A stretch of DNA of 64,000 bases from Planococcus beigongshangi (GCF_016820495.1 NZ_JADHDU010000003.1:496367-560366), one strand, 5' to 3'; numbered from the stretch's first letter, positions 19,109-29,300 are shown. Notes: generated from the sequence alone by a model not told the origin. Numbers and translations are program-made.

Positions 19109-19657
19109 ATGGCAAAACGCTCAGGCGGCATGTTCGGTAAATTAGTATTATTAGGTATTGGTGCGGCGATCGGTTCCGCTATGGCACAGAAAAAAGTCGA
19201 TTCTAATGGCACTTCAACCAGCTCGACGGGCGGTTCCCAAACCGATAATATGAAAGAAAACGTCAAAAAAGGCCTTGAACGCTTCAATGAACAATCAGGA
19301 GGCATGGTCGATAAAGCCAAGCCGTACGTTTCGAAAGCGGTTGAATCTGTCAAAAGTGCAATCGACAGCCAGCAAAAGATGATGGACAAGGAAAAAGATA
19401 TGTTGGATAAAGCCGATAAAACGTTGCAGGATGAAGTCGGCAAGAAGTCGGACAGCGAGTCGGGCTCAGCAAAGGGTTCGGATTCCACGGATAAGGCAGG
19501 CACTTCCGGCGGATCAGGAACAGGCAGTCCGTTCAACGACTCGACTCCAAGCGGCGGCGCTTTCGGCGGCAGCACCGATTACACCGATTCCCTGAAAAAG
19601 GATCTTGATAAAGACGCAGAGAAAAATGATAAGAGCGATAAGACGTTCGATAAATGA
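19109..19657 (+). CDS. Low-complexity hydrophilic protein with N-terminal anchor
   Basis: A 182-residue protein. Residues 8-25 (FGKLVLLGIGAAIGSAMAQ) could be a membrane anchor, followed by a Ser/Gly/Thr linker, a helical region of about 70 residues (ERFNEQSGGMVDKAKPYVS), and an acidic Ser/Gly/Asp/Lys tail. The layout resembles YtxH-like stress proteins but no signature is clear. Start ATG follows GAAGGAGAG. Single gene, followed by a strong terminator. Confidence 0.65.
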   Translation: MAKRSGGMFGKLVLLGIGAAIGSAMAQKKVDSNGTSTSSTGGSQTDNMKENVKKGLERFNEQSGGMVDKAKPYVSKAVESVKSAIDSQQKMMDKEKDMLDKADKTLQDEVGKKSDSESGSAKGSDSTDKAGTSGGSGTGSPFNDSTPSGGAFGGSTDYTDSLKKDLDKDAEKNDKSDKTFDK

Positions 19658-19682
19658 TCTGCGCCCGAACTTCAGCACCCGG

Positions 19683-19717
19683 CTACCACTCGCAAACAGT
19701 GAGTGGTAGTTTTTTTA
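19683..19717 (+). terminator. Intrinsic terminator
   Basis: CTACCACTC / GAGTGGTAG stem and seven T residues. Confidence 0.9.
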
Positions 19718-19760
19718 CCAAAAAATATCTGAATATTATAAATCCGTGAGGAGGGTGAAT

Positions 19761-21218
19761 ATGTTCCAGTCGTATTCGGTCAAGCCATTTTTTGATGAAA
19801 TGTTCAATGAAGATAAACAGCCCAAACCTCATTACAGGAACTTCTTCAAACTGCTCCAGCATTTCAGTGAAGACGAATTGCGGGAAAAGCATGAGACAGC
19901 CCAATTGTCCTTTCTCAGGCAAGGGATCACGTTCACTGTCTATGACAATAACGTTGGGACGGAACGCACGATGCCATTCGATTTTATTCCGATCATCATT
20001 CCTCCGGAAGAATGGGAAGTGGTAGAAAAGGGGATGATCCAGCGAGCCGAGGCCTTGAATCTTTTCCTTGAAGATGTCTACGGCGAGCAGCGGATCCTTG
20101 AAGCCGGAATCGTGCCGAGAAATCTGGTCGAAGAGAATCCCTATTATTATGCAGAACAGGTGAAGGGCATCGGGATCCCTTTGAATAATCATATTTTCCT
20201 CGCAGGCATTGACCTGATACGGGATGAAAATGGAAAGTATCATGTGCTTGAAGATAATCTCCGCAATCCTTCGGGAATGTCCTATGTCTATCAGAACCGT
20301 TACGTGATGAGGCAGGTTTATCCTGAATTCTTTGCCAAACATTCCGTTCAAAACCTCGAACATCAGATGACCCACATGCATCAGGCCATTCTTGACCATG
20401 CGCCGGCTTCCCAGAAAGGCAAACCATTTGCCGTTTTATTGACGCCGGGCATGTACAATTCAGCCTATTACGATCACCTCTTCCTGGCCCAGCAGATGGG
20501 TATCGATCTCGTTGAAGGAAGGGACCTTATCGTCAAAAAGAATATCGTTTATATGAAATCCATCCGGGGATTGAGGCGGGTTGATATCATCTACAGACGC
20601 ATAGACGATGATTACCTGGATCCGGAAGCATTCAAGGAAGACTCGGGGCTTGGGGTCCCGGGACTCCTTCAGGCATACAGAAACGGCAATGTTGCCATAC
20701 TGAACGGCATCGGCAACGGCGTGGCGGATGATAAGGCGATTTACGCTTATGTACCTGAAATGATCCGCTATTACCTCGGCGAAGAACCGCTGATAGATAA
20801 TGTGAAGACCTATCTTTTGGGAAATGAAGAAGAACGGGCATGGGTGCTCGACCATCTGGATGAACTTGTCGTAAAGAATGTCGGGGCTTCCGGCGGTTAC
20901 GATATGCTGGTCGGGCCGCATGCTTCGAAGGAAATGATCGAGATTTTCCGCGAGAAGATCATCGAATCGCCTCATCAGTATATCGCCCAGCCGACGATCA
21001 AATTATCACGTGCGCCTGCTTATCAGGGAGAAAAATTCTATCCCTGCCACGTTGACTTGAGGGTGTTCGTCATGCGCGGCAAAGAAACGAATGTCTTGCC
21101 GGGCGGCTTGTCGCGCGTTGCATTAAAAGAAGGTTCATTAGTCGTCAACTCTTCTCAGGGCGGCGGCGGAAAAGATACATGGGTCTTCAGGAAAAAAGAA
21201 GAAAGGGGCGAATCCTGA
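19761..21218 (+). CDS. Circularly permuted ATP-grasp protein
   Basis: A 485-residue member of the CP_ATPgrasp family (formerly DUF404/DUF407). Seen: DVYGEQRILEAGIVPRNLV near the N-terminus, LEDNLRNPSGMSYVYQNR, and the C-terminal nucleotide motifs KNVGASGGYDMLVGP and CHVDLRVFVM. ATP-grasp enzymes form amide or peptide bonds through acyl-phosphates, and this type is typically next to alpha-E and transglutaminase genes in a proposed small-peptide or tagging system. ATG at 19761 follows GAGGAGGGTG. The alpha-E fusion starts immediately after its stop codon, so the two are coupled. Substrate unknown. Confidence 0.9.
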   Translation: MFQSYSVKPFFDEMFNEDKQPKPHYRNFFKLLQHFSEDELREKHETAQLSFLRQGITFTVYDNNVGTERTMPFDFIPIIIPPEEWEVVEKGMIQRAEALNLFLEDVYGEQRILEAGIVPRNLVEENPYYYAEQVKGIGIPLNNHIFLAGIDLIRDENGKYHVLEDNLRNPSGMSYVYQNRYVMRQVYPEFFAKHSVQNLEHQMTHMHQAILDHAPASQKGKPFAVLLTPGMYNSAYYDHLFLAQQMGIDLVEGRDLIVKKNIVYMKSIRGLRRVDIIYRRIDDDYLDPEAFKEDSGLGVPGLLQAYRNGNVAILNGIGNGVADDKAIYAYVPEMIRYYLGEEPLIDNVKTYLLGNEEERAWVLDHLDELVVKNVGASGGYDMLVGPHASKEMIEIFREKIIESPHQYIAQPTIKLSRAPAYQGEKFYPCHVDLRVFVMRGKETNVLPGGLSRVALKEGSLVVNSSQGGGGKDTWVFRKKEERGES

Positions 21219-23090
21219 ATGCTGAGCCGAGTGGCGAATTCCTTGTACTGGATGTCGAGAAATGCGGAGCGGGCAGAAAATAATGCGCGCATTCTGGATG
21301 TGCAATTGCTGCAGATGATTGAAGCATCCGATGAAGAACTGGTCCGTGCGGATGATTGGAAACTTATCTATGAAATTTGTGCTTCAACGGATATGATGGA
21401 GTATATAAAATCCCTTCCGGAATATAATGAAGACCAGCTGGTGCATTATCTTGCAATGGAAGCGGACAACCTGAATTCTGTTGCAAGCTGTGTCCGTTTC
21501 ATTCGTGAAAATGCCCGGGTCAGCCGTGACCATATTACGGATGATTACTGGGAAATCTGGAATAGATGTTATTTGTCGCTGCAGGATCTGAATGATGAAA
21601 AACTTTCCGTCCGGGAGATGCAGGCGTTTTTGGATAAGGTGAAAAACACGGCGCTGACTTCACAGGGGATCGTGGAGTCAGCGATGGCCCGCGGAGTCGA
21701 ATACCAGATGATCAAGATCGGCAAGTGGCTGGAACGGGCTGAAAAGACTGCGCGCATCCTCAATGTCGTATGCGAGCGGACCATCGCCCGGGCGAAAGCC
21801 CAGCAGTCGGAAGATTATTATTACTGGCTATCGGCTCTCCGGATGACCAACGGTTACGATGCCTACCTGAAGGCGAATCCACCGAAAATGGATCCGTCCC
21901 TGGTCCTGTCTTTTCTTGTCTCGAATCCCGATTTTCCGCGCTCGATCCGCTATTGCCTGGATCATATGCGTGACGGGATTACGCGGTTGGAGGATGGGAA
22001 GATCTCCCATTACTCATGGGAATTGTTTGCGAAAATCGATCAATTGACAGCAGATTTTGATGGGCTGAACTTTCAGGAGCTTGAACCTGAAGACATGCTG
22101 AACTTTTTGAATGATTTTCAGAATGGCTGCAACGAAATCGGCCATCTATTCTCGAAAACCTATTATCTTATTGACCCTGCCATGGCAAACAACACGAGCA
22201 CCCAAAGTCAGACAGGGGATGCGAAAGGAATTACTTCCATGAAATATAAAATTGAGCATACAAACATTTTTAAATATGATACAGTCGTCGACCAGAGTAT
22301 GAATTCGATCCGCTTGAAACCCAGAACGGATGAAGTTCAGCGTTTACTGTCCTACCGCGCAGAAATTACACCTGCTTCTTTGACGAAAGAGCATATCGAT
22401 ATCTGGGGCAATAACGTGGAGACATTCTTTATCGCTGAACACCATCAGCATCTGGAAGTGAAAACTACATCCATCGTCAGCATCCAGAAGAGCCCATTTA
22501 TCCATCAGGTCGACTACTCTCCGGAAATGAGCAATATTTTCCATTCCAAATTATTCGGTGAACATTATCTGGCCTATTTAAGTAATACAGCATATACGTA
22601 TTTGACAACCGTTCAGATGGATCAGGTGGACCGTGAACTGGGGCCGATGGAAAATCCGGTGAAATATGCCATTGATGTAATGGGCTATATCCATGACCAC
22701 TTTACGTATGACGGCGAATCGACGGATGTTTCAACAAAAGCTTCCGAATCATTCGATCTCCGGAAAGGCGTATGCCAGGATATCACGCATGTTATGCTCG
22801 GAATCCTGCGCAGCAAGCACATCCCGGCGCGCTACGTCAGCGGTTATTTATATGTCGGTGAAAACTCCGCGCTGGTCGGGGACGCTGCGAGCCATGCTTG
22901 GGTGGAAGTGATGGTGCCGGGTGTCGGCTGGGTAGGGCTCGATCCGACGAATAATGTCGAAGCGCTTGAAAATCATATCCGCGTCGGAGTCGGCCGGGAT
23001 TATAACGATGTCAGTCCGGTCCAAGGCGTTTACCGCGGCGGCAGCCAGTCGCTTGATGTCAAAGTGTCAGTGAGTCTGCTGGATCAATAA
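21219..23090 (+). CDS. Alpha-E domain / transglutaminase-like fusion protein
   Basis: A 623-residue protein joining two families that are usually separate genes. Residues 1-320 are an alpha-E (DUF403) helical domain (LSRVANSLYWMSRNAERAEN). Residues 341-623 are a transglutaminase-like protease domain with its own N-terminal beta region; the catalytic triad is Cys519 (RKGVCQDITH), His559 (ASHAWVEV) and Asp575 (GLDPTNN). A Ser/Thr/Gln-rich linker (about 322-338) joins them. An internal ATG at 22239, the natural start of a stand-alone transglutaminase, has AAAGGA 9 nt upstream. Directly follows the ATP-grasp gene. Confidence 0.9.
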   Translation: MLSRVANSLYWMSRNAERAENNARILDVQLLQMIEASDEELVRADDWKLIYEICASTDMMEYIKSLPEYNEDQLVHYLAMEADNLNSVASCVRFIRENARVSRDHITDDYWEIWNRCYLSLQDLNDEKLSVREMQAFLDKVKNTALTSQGIVESAMARGVEYQMIKIGKWLERAEKTARILNVVCERTIARAKAQQSEDYYYWLSALRMTNGYDAYLKANPPKMDPSLVLSFLVSNPDFPRSIRYCLDHMRDGITRLEDGKISHYSWELFAKIDQLTADFDGLNFQELEPEDMLNFLNDFQNGCNEIGHLFSKTYYLIDPAMANNTSTQSQTGDAKGITSMKYKIEHTNIFKYDTVVDQSMNSIRLKPRTDEVQRLLSYRAEITPASLTKEHIDIWGNNVETFFIAEHHQHLEVKTTSIVSIQKSPFIHQVDYSPEMSNIFHSKLFGEHYLAYLSNTAYTYLTTVQMDQVDRELGPMENPVKYAIDVMGYIHDHFTYDGESTDVSTKASESFDLRKGVCQDITHVMLGILRSKHIPARYVSGYLYVGENSALVGDAASHAWVEVMVPGVGWVGLDPTNNVEALENHIRVGVGRDYNDVSPVQGVYRGGSQSLDVKVSVSLLDQ

Positions 23091-23118
23091 AACTTATCAA
23101 TCGTTTTGGATCAACTAC

Positions 23119-23160
23119 CAGTCAAAGGGAGATGAAACTCCCTTTGACTGAAGTTTCTCT
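23119..23160 (+). terminator. Intrinsic terminator of the ATP-grasp operon
   Basis: 13-bp stem CAGTCAAAGGGAG / CTCCCTTTGACTG, then AAG and a T-rich run. Confidence 0.85.
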
Positions 23161-23202
23161 TTAATGGAGATTGCCGGAATTCCGTGCCATAATAAAACTA
23201 TC

Positions 23203-23587
23203 TATATAAGTTGAACTAAATAGTCTACAGAGTCGATATTCCGCAAACGCTGTTTTGCTCCATATCTTAGAAATTTCCCTATTACTAAAGTGAATGCCAT
23301 AAACTAACTCGGACCTTTGTCCGAGTGGGTGCTCAACACTATACTGAGATGGCAGGGAGTCTTTACTGCTTCACTTCAAATCTAGAAGTCGACCTCAGCA
23401 AAGGCGCGGCTCGGGACTGGGTGGAGCAATAAGACGAGTGCTCTTCTCGGCTTATTGCGGGAACCAAGGTACGCCAAACGTAGATGGCGTTACCTTTGCG
23501 ACGAGCGCAGCGGTGGAGCATAATCTTCGCACTGTCCAAAGCGCCGAAGCGGTATATAAATGTCATTTCTTTGTTTCAACTTATATA
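23203..23587 (+). repeat. Dispersed repeat family A, copy 2 (long form)
   Basis: 385 bp bounded by TATATAAGTTGAA and TTCAACTTATATA, a perfect 13-bp terminal inverted repeat. Internal hairpins: ACTCGGAC / GTCCGAGT at 23307-23326 and GCAATAAG / CTTATTGC at about 23428-23459. The left portion (GCTGTTTTGCTCCATAT) matches the reverse of copy 3, and the right portion matches copy 1. It ends 30 bp upstream of the dbpA start. No transposase ORF, so it is non-autonomous if mobile. Confidence 0.85.
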
Positions 23588-23616
23588 AGCTTTTGGACGG
23601 AGAAGGAGAATCATAC

Positions 23617-25062
23617 ATGGATACAACGCAATTCAGAGATTACAAAATCAGTGAACCCATCCTGCGGGCGCTTGAAGGCTTAGGCTATAAGCAGCCGACA
23701 GAAGTGCAGGAAAAGGTGATTCCGGTCGCATTGCAGAAGACTGATATCGCAGTAAAATCGCAGACGGGGAGCGGTAAAACTGCAGCTTTCGGTATTCCGG
23801 TCTGTGAAATGGTGGACTGGGAAGAAAATAAACCGCAGGCGCTGATCCTGACGCCTACACGTGAACTTGCCGACCAGGTAAAAGAAGACATCACCAATAT
23901 CGGCCGTTTCAAACGCATCAAAGCGGCAGCGGTTTACGGCAAACAGCCTTTTGCCTATCAACAGGCGGAACTGAAACAGAAATGCCACGTGGTAGTCGGT
24001 ACGCCGGGCCGTGTCCTCGACCACATCGAACGCGGTACGCTGAAATTGGAGCGTATCGAGTTTCTGGTACTCGATGAAGCGGATGAAATGCTGAATATGG
24101 GCTTTATTGAACAAGTCGAAGCGATCATCAATAAATTGCCGAAACAGCGGATGACGATGCTGTTCTCGGCAACATTGCCGGAAAACGTTGAAAAGCTTCA
24201 GCAAAAGTACATGAACGAGCCGGAGCATATCGAAATCGCTTCCACTGAAACATTGAAGAACCAGATTGAGCATGAACTGATCCGAGTTGCCGAAAAACAG
24301 AAATTCTCCTTGCTTCGTGATGTGACGATCGTCGAAAATCCGGATAGCTGCATTATTTTCTGCCGGACGAAAGACAATGTCGATTTTGTCATGGAGCAGC
24401 TTGAAAAGCATTATTACACCTGCGATGAATTACATGGCGGCATGGTCCAGGAAGACCGTTTCGCGGTGATGAATGATTTCAAACGTGGCGAGTTCCGTTA
24501 CCTGGTGGCGACGGATGTTGCGGCAAGAGGCATTGACATCGACAGCATTACGCACGTCATCAACTATGACATACCTCTTGAAAAAGAAAGTTATGTGCAC
24601 CGGGCAGGACGTACGGGACGCGCCGGTAAAACGGGTAAAGCGATCAGCTTTGTAACCCCGTACGAAGATAAATTCCTGCAGGAAATAGAAAAGTATATCG
24701 GCTTCGCGATTCCGGAAAAAGCGGCTCCAACTCCTGAAGAAGTGTTCGCGGCTGAAGAGGCTTTCACCGAAAAACTCGAGAGCCGTCCGAAGCTCAAGCG
24801 CAACAAGAACGAGCAAGTGAACAAAGACATCATGAAACTCTATTTTAATGGCGGTAAAAAGAAAAAATTACGCGCCTTTGACTTTGTCGGCACTTTGACG
24901 AGCATCCCGGGAGTTACCGCTGAAGACATCGGCATCATCAAAATCCAGGATACCGTCACCTATATCGATATCCTGAACGGCAAAGGGCCGATGGTGCTGA
25001 AAGAGATGAAGAACAAAACTGTCAAAGGCAAAACTTTGAAAGTACACAAAGCCAATAAATAG
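23617..25062 (+). CDS. dbpA: DEAD-box RNA helicase DbpA/YxiN
   Basis: ATP-dependent RNA helicase of large-subunit ribosome assembly, 481 residues, matching YxiN length. Helicase motifs: [11 protein letters not shown] (Walker A), [35 protein letters not shown]. The C-terminal 75 residues ([19 protein letters not shown]...) form the DbpA RNA-binding domain that targets hairpin 92 of 23S rRNA in characterised members. ATG at 23617 follows AGAAGGAGAA; earlier in-frame starts lie in repeat A. Single gene with terminator. Confidence 0.93.
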   Translation: MDTTQFRDYKISEPILRALEGLGYKQPTEVQEKVIPVALQKTDIAVKSQTGSGKTAAFGIPVCEMVDWEENKPQALILTPTRELADQVKEDITNIGRFKRIKAAAVYGKQPFAYQQAELKQKCHVVVGTPGRVLDHIERGTLKLERIEFLVLDEADEMLNMGFIEQVEAIINKLPKQRMTMLFSATLPENVEKLQQKYMNEPEHIEIASTETLKNQIEHELIRVAEKQKFSLLRDVTIVENPDSCIIFCRTKDNVDFVMEQLEKHYYTCDELHGGMVQEDRFAVMNDFKRGEFRYLVATDVAARGIDIDSITHVINYDIPLEKESYVHRAGRTGRAGKTGKAISFVTPYEDKFLQEIEKYIGFAIPEKAAPTPEEVFAAEEAFTEKLESRPKLKRNKNEQVNKDIMKLYFNGGKKKKLRAFDFVGTLTSIPGVTAEDIGIIKIQDTVTYIDILNGKGPMVLKEMKNKTVKGKTLKVHKANK

Positions 25063-25068
25063 TATTTT

Positions 25069-25098
25069 AAAAACCGTCTCATTCGAGGCGGTTTTTAT
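25069..25098 (+). terminator. Intrinsic terminator of dbpA
   Basis: AAACCGTCTC / GAGGCGGTTT (one G-T pair) with ATTC loop and T5. Confidence 0.85.
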
Positions 25099-25370
25099 GT
25101 TTAAATTCTAATCTTTTCTTATTATTTCTTCATGATTCTCCCTATTTTGTAATTCAAAGTTACTGCTCACTCAAAACAGGGTATGTTTATATAGAATTTA
25201 CTTTACTGTGATAAAGTGTCTGATACATAATATTAGTCTTTTTAGAATCGTTAATGTATAATTTTTATACAAGTAATGTATAACTAAAGAATTATAAAAG
25301 ATGCTTCATTCAGAGGGGATTGTTCTAAACCTCCCAGTGAATGTCAATACGGAATAAGCGGGGGATTCAA
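25099..25370 (+). other. Leader region of the rightward carotenoid operon
   Basis: 272 bp, AT-rich, no ORF. TATAAT occurs at 25257-25262 but the matching -35 is weak. GCGGGGGATT before the ATG at 25371 is the ribosome site. Confidence 0.4.
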
Positions 25371-26897
25371 ATGACGAAACGGATAATTATAATCGGAGCC
25401 GGGCCCGGAGGTCTTGCAGCAGGCATGCTGATGGCAGCCAAAGGCTATAAAGTGGATATTTATGAGAAGAATGAGCGGGTCGGCGGACGGAATGCGGCGC
25501 TGAAGCTGGGGGATTTCACATTCGATACAGGTCCCACATTCCTCAGTATGCTTCATATAGTGGAAGAGCTTTTTGAAGTTGCAGGACGCAACCTCTTTGA
25601 TTATATGGAACCTGTCGAACTGGATCCCATGTATGAACTGATTTTCGAAGATCAGAAAATGGTCATGACGCGCAATGCGGAAGAAATGAAAGCGAAAATC
25701 GACAGAGATTTTAACGGCAGCGGCGAGGGCTACATCCGTTTCATGAAAGATACGGACCGCAAGCTGAGAGTGTTATCTCCGCTCCTGCAGAACCGGATGG
25801 ATAAACTGCAGCATATGGTTCAGCCGAAAGTGCTGAAAGCGTTGCCGGAACTCGAAGTCAATAAGAGCCTCTATGACGTGCTTTCCCGTTATTTCAAGGA
25901 TGAAAGGCTGAAGCTGGCTTTTGCTTTCCAGTCGAAGTATCTCGGAATGTCACCTTGGGAATGTCCAGGCGCGTTTACGATCCTGTCCTATATGGAGCAT
26001 GCTTATGGCATCTACCACCCGATTGGCGGCGTCAATCAGCTTTCGGAATCGATGGCAAAAGTGATCAGGGAGCTGGGCGGGACGATCCACACAGGCACGG
26101 GTGTCAAGAAATTATGGATTGAAAACCGGACAGTAAAAGGTGTCGACCTGGAAGACGGCAGCAGGGAAGCGGCGGATGAAGTCATCATCAACGGAGATTT
26201 CGCGCATGTGATGACAAAGCTCGTTGAACCAGGTATTTTGAAGAAATATACACCGGAAAAACTGGCAAAGAAAAAGTATTCATGTTCAACATTCATGATT
26301 TACTTAGGTCTGGATAAAAAATACGACCTGTCGCACCATACGATCGTCTTTTCGAAAGATTATAAGAAAAACGTGGAAGAAATCACTGAATCCAAGCTTC
26401 TGTCAGCGGATCCATCCATCTATATCCAGAATGCGAGTGTCACAGATCCGACTTTGGCACCTGAAGGGAAATCGGCTCTTTACATATTGGCCCCTGTACC
26501 GAATAACTTCAGTGACATCGGCTGGGACAATGAACAGCAGGAATTCCGGGAGCTTGTATTGAATATTATAGAAGAGAAAACAGAGTTCAAAAATCTCCGC
26601 GACCACATTGAAGTGGAAAAAGTTTTGACTCCGTTTGGCTGGGAGGAAGATTACTCGGTTTATAAAGGGGCAACGTTCAATCTGGGCCATCAATTGTCCC
26701 AGATGATGGTATTCCGTCCGCACAATGAATTCGAAGAGCTGGATCATTGCTGGCTGGTCGGCGGTGGGACCCACCCGGGAAGCGGTTTGCCAACTATTCT
26801 GGAATCTGCGCGGATCACTGCCAATGGAATTCTGAAAAAAGATGGCAACGAAGGGATCCCGATTCTTCCTTTGCCTGCATTGGAGGGATTTGCATGA
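25371..26897 (+). CDS. Phytoene-desaturase family protein (CrtI/CrtN paralogue)
   Basis: FAD-dependent carotenoid desaturase or oxidase, 508 residues. N-terminal dinucleotide fold GAGPGGLAAG followed by YEKNERVGGR; C-terminal FAD motif GGGTHPGSGLPTILESAR. First gene of the operon, overlapping the next by 4 nt. Among the three paralogues here it is the one closest in feel to CrtI-type desaturases, so it may catalyse an extra desaturation or a terminal oxidation step; the exact reaction cannot be told from sequence alone. ATG at 25371 is preferred over the earlier in-frame start at 25341. Confidence 0.85.
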   Translation: MTKRIIIIGAGPGGLAAGMLMAAKGYKVDIYEKNERVGGRNAALKLGDFTFDTGPTFLSMLHIVEELFEVAGRNLFDYMEPVELDPMYELIFEDQKMVMTRNAEEMKAKIDRDFNGSGEGYIRFMKDTDRKLRVLSPLLQNRMDKLQHMVQPKVLKALPELEVNKSLYDVLSRYFKDERLKLAFAFQSKYLGMSPWECPGAFTILSYMEHAYGIYHPIGGVNQLSESMAKVIRELGGTIHTGTGVKKLWIENRTVKGVDLEDGSREAADEVIINGDFAHVMTKLVEPGILKKYTPEKLAKKKYSCSTFMIYLGLDKKYDLSHHTIVFSKDYKKNVEEITESKLLSADPSIYIQNASVTDPTLAPEGKSALYILAPVPNNFSDIGWDNEQQEFRELVLNIIEEKTEFKNLRDHIEVEKVLTPFGWEEDYSVYKGATFNLGHQLSQMMVFRPHNEFEELDHCWLVGGGTHPGSGLPTILESARITANGILKKDGNEGIPILPLPALEGFA

Positions 26898-28351
26898 AAA
26901 TCGCAATCATCGGCGGGGGCATCGGCGGTATGATGGGTGCCTTGTATTTAAGCAAAGAAGGGCATGAAGTGACGATTATTGAGAAAGAAAATCGGCTTGG
27001 CGGCCGGATGAACTTCGTCGAAAGGGACGGGTTTAAAATAGATGAAGGCCCGACAATCGTTTTATTGCCTGAAATGTTCAAGGAACTGCTGGCAAATGCT
27101 GGAATTTCGGAAGATGAGTATGAATTGCTGCTGTGCGATCCGCTCTATACGATCCGATTCAACGATGGAAAAGTTTATACAAAATATCCGGGCACCGAGC
27201 GGCAAATTGAAGAAGTCGCCAAAGTTTTTCCGGGACAGGAAGAAGGGTTCCGCCGATTCATGGAGGAAGGCAATCAGCGTTTCGCAATCGGGAAATCCGC
27301 TTTTCTGGAAAATTCCTTTGTTCGGAAAAAAGATTTTTTTACACCCGGCAATGTTAAAAATCTGTTAGCGCTGAAGCCGCAGCTGTCTGTCAAACAGCTG
27401 ATGTCCCGCTATTTTACAGATGAGAGGCTGCAATTGGCTTATACGCTGCAGGCTTTGTATATCGGAGGCGACCCGTTCAACGCGCCTGGCATGTATTCAC
27501 TCGTGCCGTTCAGTGAGCATGAACACGGGGTACATTATTTAAAAGGCGGTTATGCAAGCATCGTGCCGCTGCTTGAAGGGAAACTGGAGTCCTTGCCAAA
27601 TGTGGCGATCCGAAAAGGGCAGACGGTAAAACGGATCATGACAGAAAACGGCACAGCGAAAGGGCTGGAGTTGGAGAACGGCAGGGAAGAGTATGATGCT
27701 GTCGTATTCAATGGTGATTTCCCTGCAATTTCCGGTTTAGTGGCTGACCGCAAGAGCAAGAAATTCACACCGTCATCTGCCTGTGTTTTATTGTATTTCG
27801 GCTTGGACCGTATCTACGACGAAGTGAATGTGCATCAATTCTTCATCGGAAATGATTACGCGAAACATATGAAAGCGGTATTTACAGACAGGGAAAAACC
27901 GGATGACCCGGCATTTTATACGTTTCATCCGTCGAAGATCGATAAAACTTTGGCGCCGGGGGGAAAAGGGGTATTATACACGCTGATCCCTGTGCCAGCC
28001 GGTTCTGAAGTCGATTGGGCTTCTGAGCAGGAGTGGATTGACGGCATCATCGACCGGATGGAAGAGCTGTCGTTTCCAGGGCTGCGTGATGCCATTCAAT
28101 GGATGGAAGTGAGAACTCCCACCGACGCAGAGGCGTTCGGCCTGTTCAAGGGAGGGAGTTTCGGCATCGGGCCGACGCTGTTCCAATCAGGTGTATTCCG
28201 TCCGCAAGTGAAGCCATTTGATACGAAAGGGCTCTATGCGGTGGGCGCGTCCGTCCATCCGGGCGGCGGTATACCGATCGTCATGCAGGGAGCCAAATTG
28301 CTTGCTGAACAAATCGAGCGTGATCTTCTAAGTGAGAGGAGAGGTTCTTGA
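26894..28351 (+). CDS. crtN: 4,4'-diapophytoene (dehydrosqualene) desaturase-like
   Basis: FAD-dependent desaturase that introduces conjugated double bonds into a C30 carotene backbone. About 485 residues. It begins MKIAIIGGGIGG and has EKENRLGGRMNF, close to staphylococcal CrtN; DEGPTIVLLPEM and the C-terminal GASVHPGGGIPIVMQGAK are family landmarks. ATG at 26894 overlaps the preceding stop in ATGA form, and crtM overlaps its own stop by one base. CrtN is the best match among the three paralogues, but swapped roles are possible. Confidence 0.85.
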   Translation: MKIAIIGGGIGGMMGALYLSKEGHEVTIIEKENRLGGRMNFVERDGFKIDEGPTIVLLPEMFKELLANAGISEDEYELLLCDPLYTIRFNDGKVYTKYPGTERQIEEVAKVFPGQEEGFRRFMEEGNQRFAIGKSAFLENSFVRKKDFFTPGNVKNLLALKPQLSVKQLMSRYFTDERLQLAYTLQALYIGGDPFNAPGMYSLVPFSEHEHGVHYLKGGYASIVPLLEGKLESLPNVAIRKGQTVKRIMTENGTAKGLELENGREEYDAVVFNGDFPAISGLVADRKSKKFTPSSACVLLYFGLDRIYDEVNVHQFFIGNDYAKHMKAVFTDREKPDDPAFYTFHPSKIDKTLAPGGKGVLYTLIPVPAGSEVDWASEQEWIDGIIDRMEELSFPGLRDAIQWMEVRTPTDAEAFGLFKGGSFGIGPTLFQSGVFRPQVKPFDTKGLYAVGASVHPGGGIPIVMQGAKLLAEQIERDLLSERRGS

Positions 28352-29181
28352 TGGAATTAAAAGAGGCTTATCGTTTTTGTGAAGAAGTCATCGCAGCCAA
28401 TTCAAAAAGTTTCTACAAAAGTTTTTCGCTCCTCCCCAAAGAGAAGCGGAAAGCTGTGTGGGCTATTTATGCATTTTGCCGGACAGTGGATGATATTGTT
28501 GACGAAGGAAACGACCCGATCCGGCAATTAGCCCTCTTCAAACAGGTGTTCAGGGATTTTTTAGCAGGTAATTACGATGCCCGGAACCCAATGTGGCTCG
28601 CTCTTTCCGATGTCTTCAAGAATTACGATATGGATGATGAAGCGTTTGCGAGCATGATTGCGGGACAGGAAATGGATTTATTGATAAAACGTTATCAGAC
28701 TTTTGAAGAAGTGCTGGATTACAGCTATCATGTAGCAAGTTCGGTGGGGTTGATGCTGCTGCCGGTGCTCGCTCCCGGCAAAACGGCCCTATTGAAAGAT
28801 GGCGCCATTGCCCTCGGCTACGCAATGCAAATTACGAATATCCTGCGGGATATCGACGAGGATCTGGGGATGGGGCGGATCTATCTGCCGTCTGAACTCA
28901 TGACTAAATACAATTTAAGTGAGCAGGATCTGCACAATAAAACAGTGACTCCGACTTTTGTAGCCGTATGGGAAGAGATGGCGATCAAGGCGGAATATTA
29001 TTATCGGAAGGCATTTGAAACGATCAACGAATATCCTGTGAGTTCACGGATTCCGGTAAAAGGCGCAGGCTTGGTATACCGCGAGATCCTGACCACAATT
29101 CGGAAGAAAGACCATAATGTATTCGGCCAGAAGCATTTCGTGCCGGATCAATCAAAGCAGCAGATTTTAGCTTGCTTATGA
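28351..29181 (+). CDS. crtM: Dehydrosqualene (diapophytoene) synthase
   Basis: Head-to-head condensation of two farnesyl diphosphates, the committed C30 carotenoid step. 276 residues, trans-isoprenyl synthase fold. Aspartate motifs TVDDIVDEG (about residue 48) and NILRDIDEDLGMGR (about 165) bind diphosphate through Mg2+. ATG at 28351 overlaps the crtN stop codon by one base and GAGAGGAGAGG lies upstream. Last gene of the rightward operon, followed by a bidirectional terminator. Confidence 0.92.
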   Translation: MELKEAYRFCEEVIAANSKSFYKSFSLLPKEKRKAVWAIYAFCRTVDDIVDEGNDPIRQLALFKQVFRDFLAGNYDARNPMWLALSDVFKNYDMDDEAFASMIAGQEMDLLIKRYQTFEEVLDYSYHVASSVGLMLLPVLAPGKTALLKDGAIALGYAMQITNILRDIDEDLGMGRIYLPSELMTKYNLSEQDLHNKTVTPTFVAVWEEMAIKAEYYYRKAFETINEYPVSSRIPVKGAGLVYREILTTIRKKDHNVFGQKHFVPDQSKQQILACL

Positions 29182-29221
29182 AATGAAACAAAAGGTCTCT
29201 GACAGGTAGAGTGGAATTCAT

Positions 29222-29277
29222 AAAAAAGGTATGCCCCGAGATGAACTGTTCCCAGTTCATTGGGGCATACCTTTTTT
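29222..29277. terminator. Bidirectional terminator between convergent crt operons
   Basis: 16-bp perfect stem (AAAAAAGGTATGCCCC / GGGGCATACCTTTTTT) with a second hairpin in its loop (ATGAACTG / CAGTTCAT). T-runs on both strands. Confidence 0.9.
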
Positions 29278-29300
29278 GAGTGTTTTGCAGCAGAAATTCG

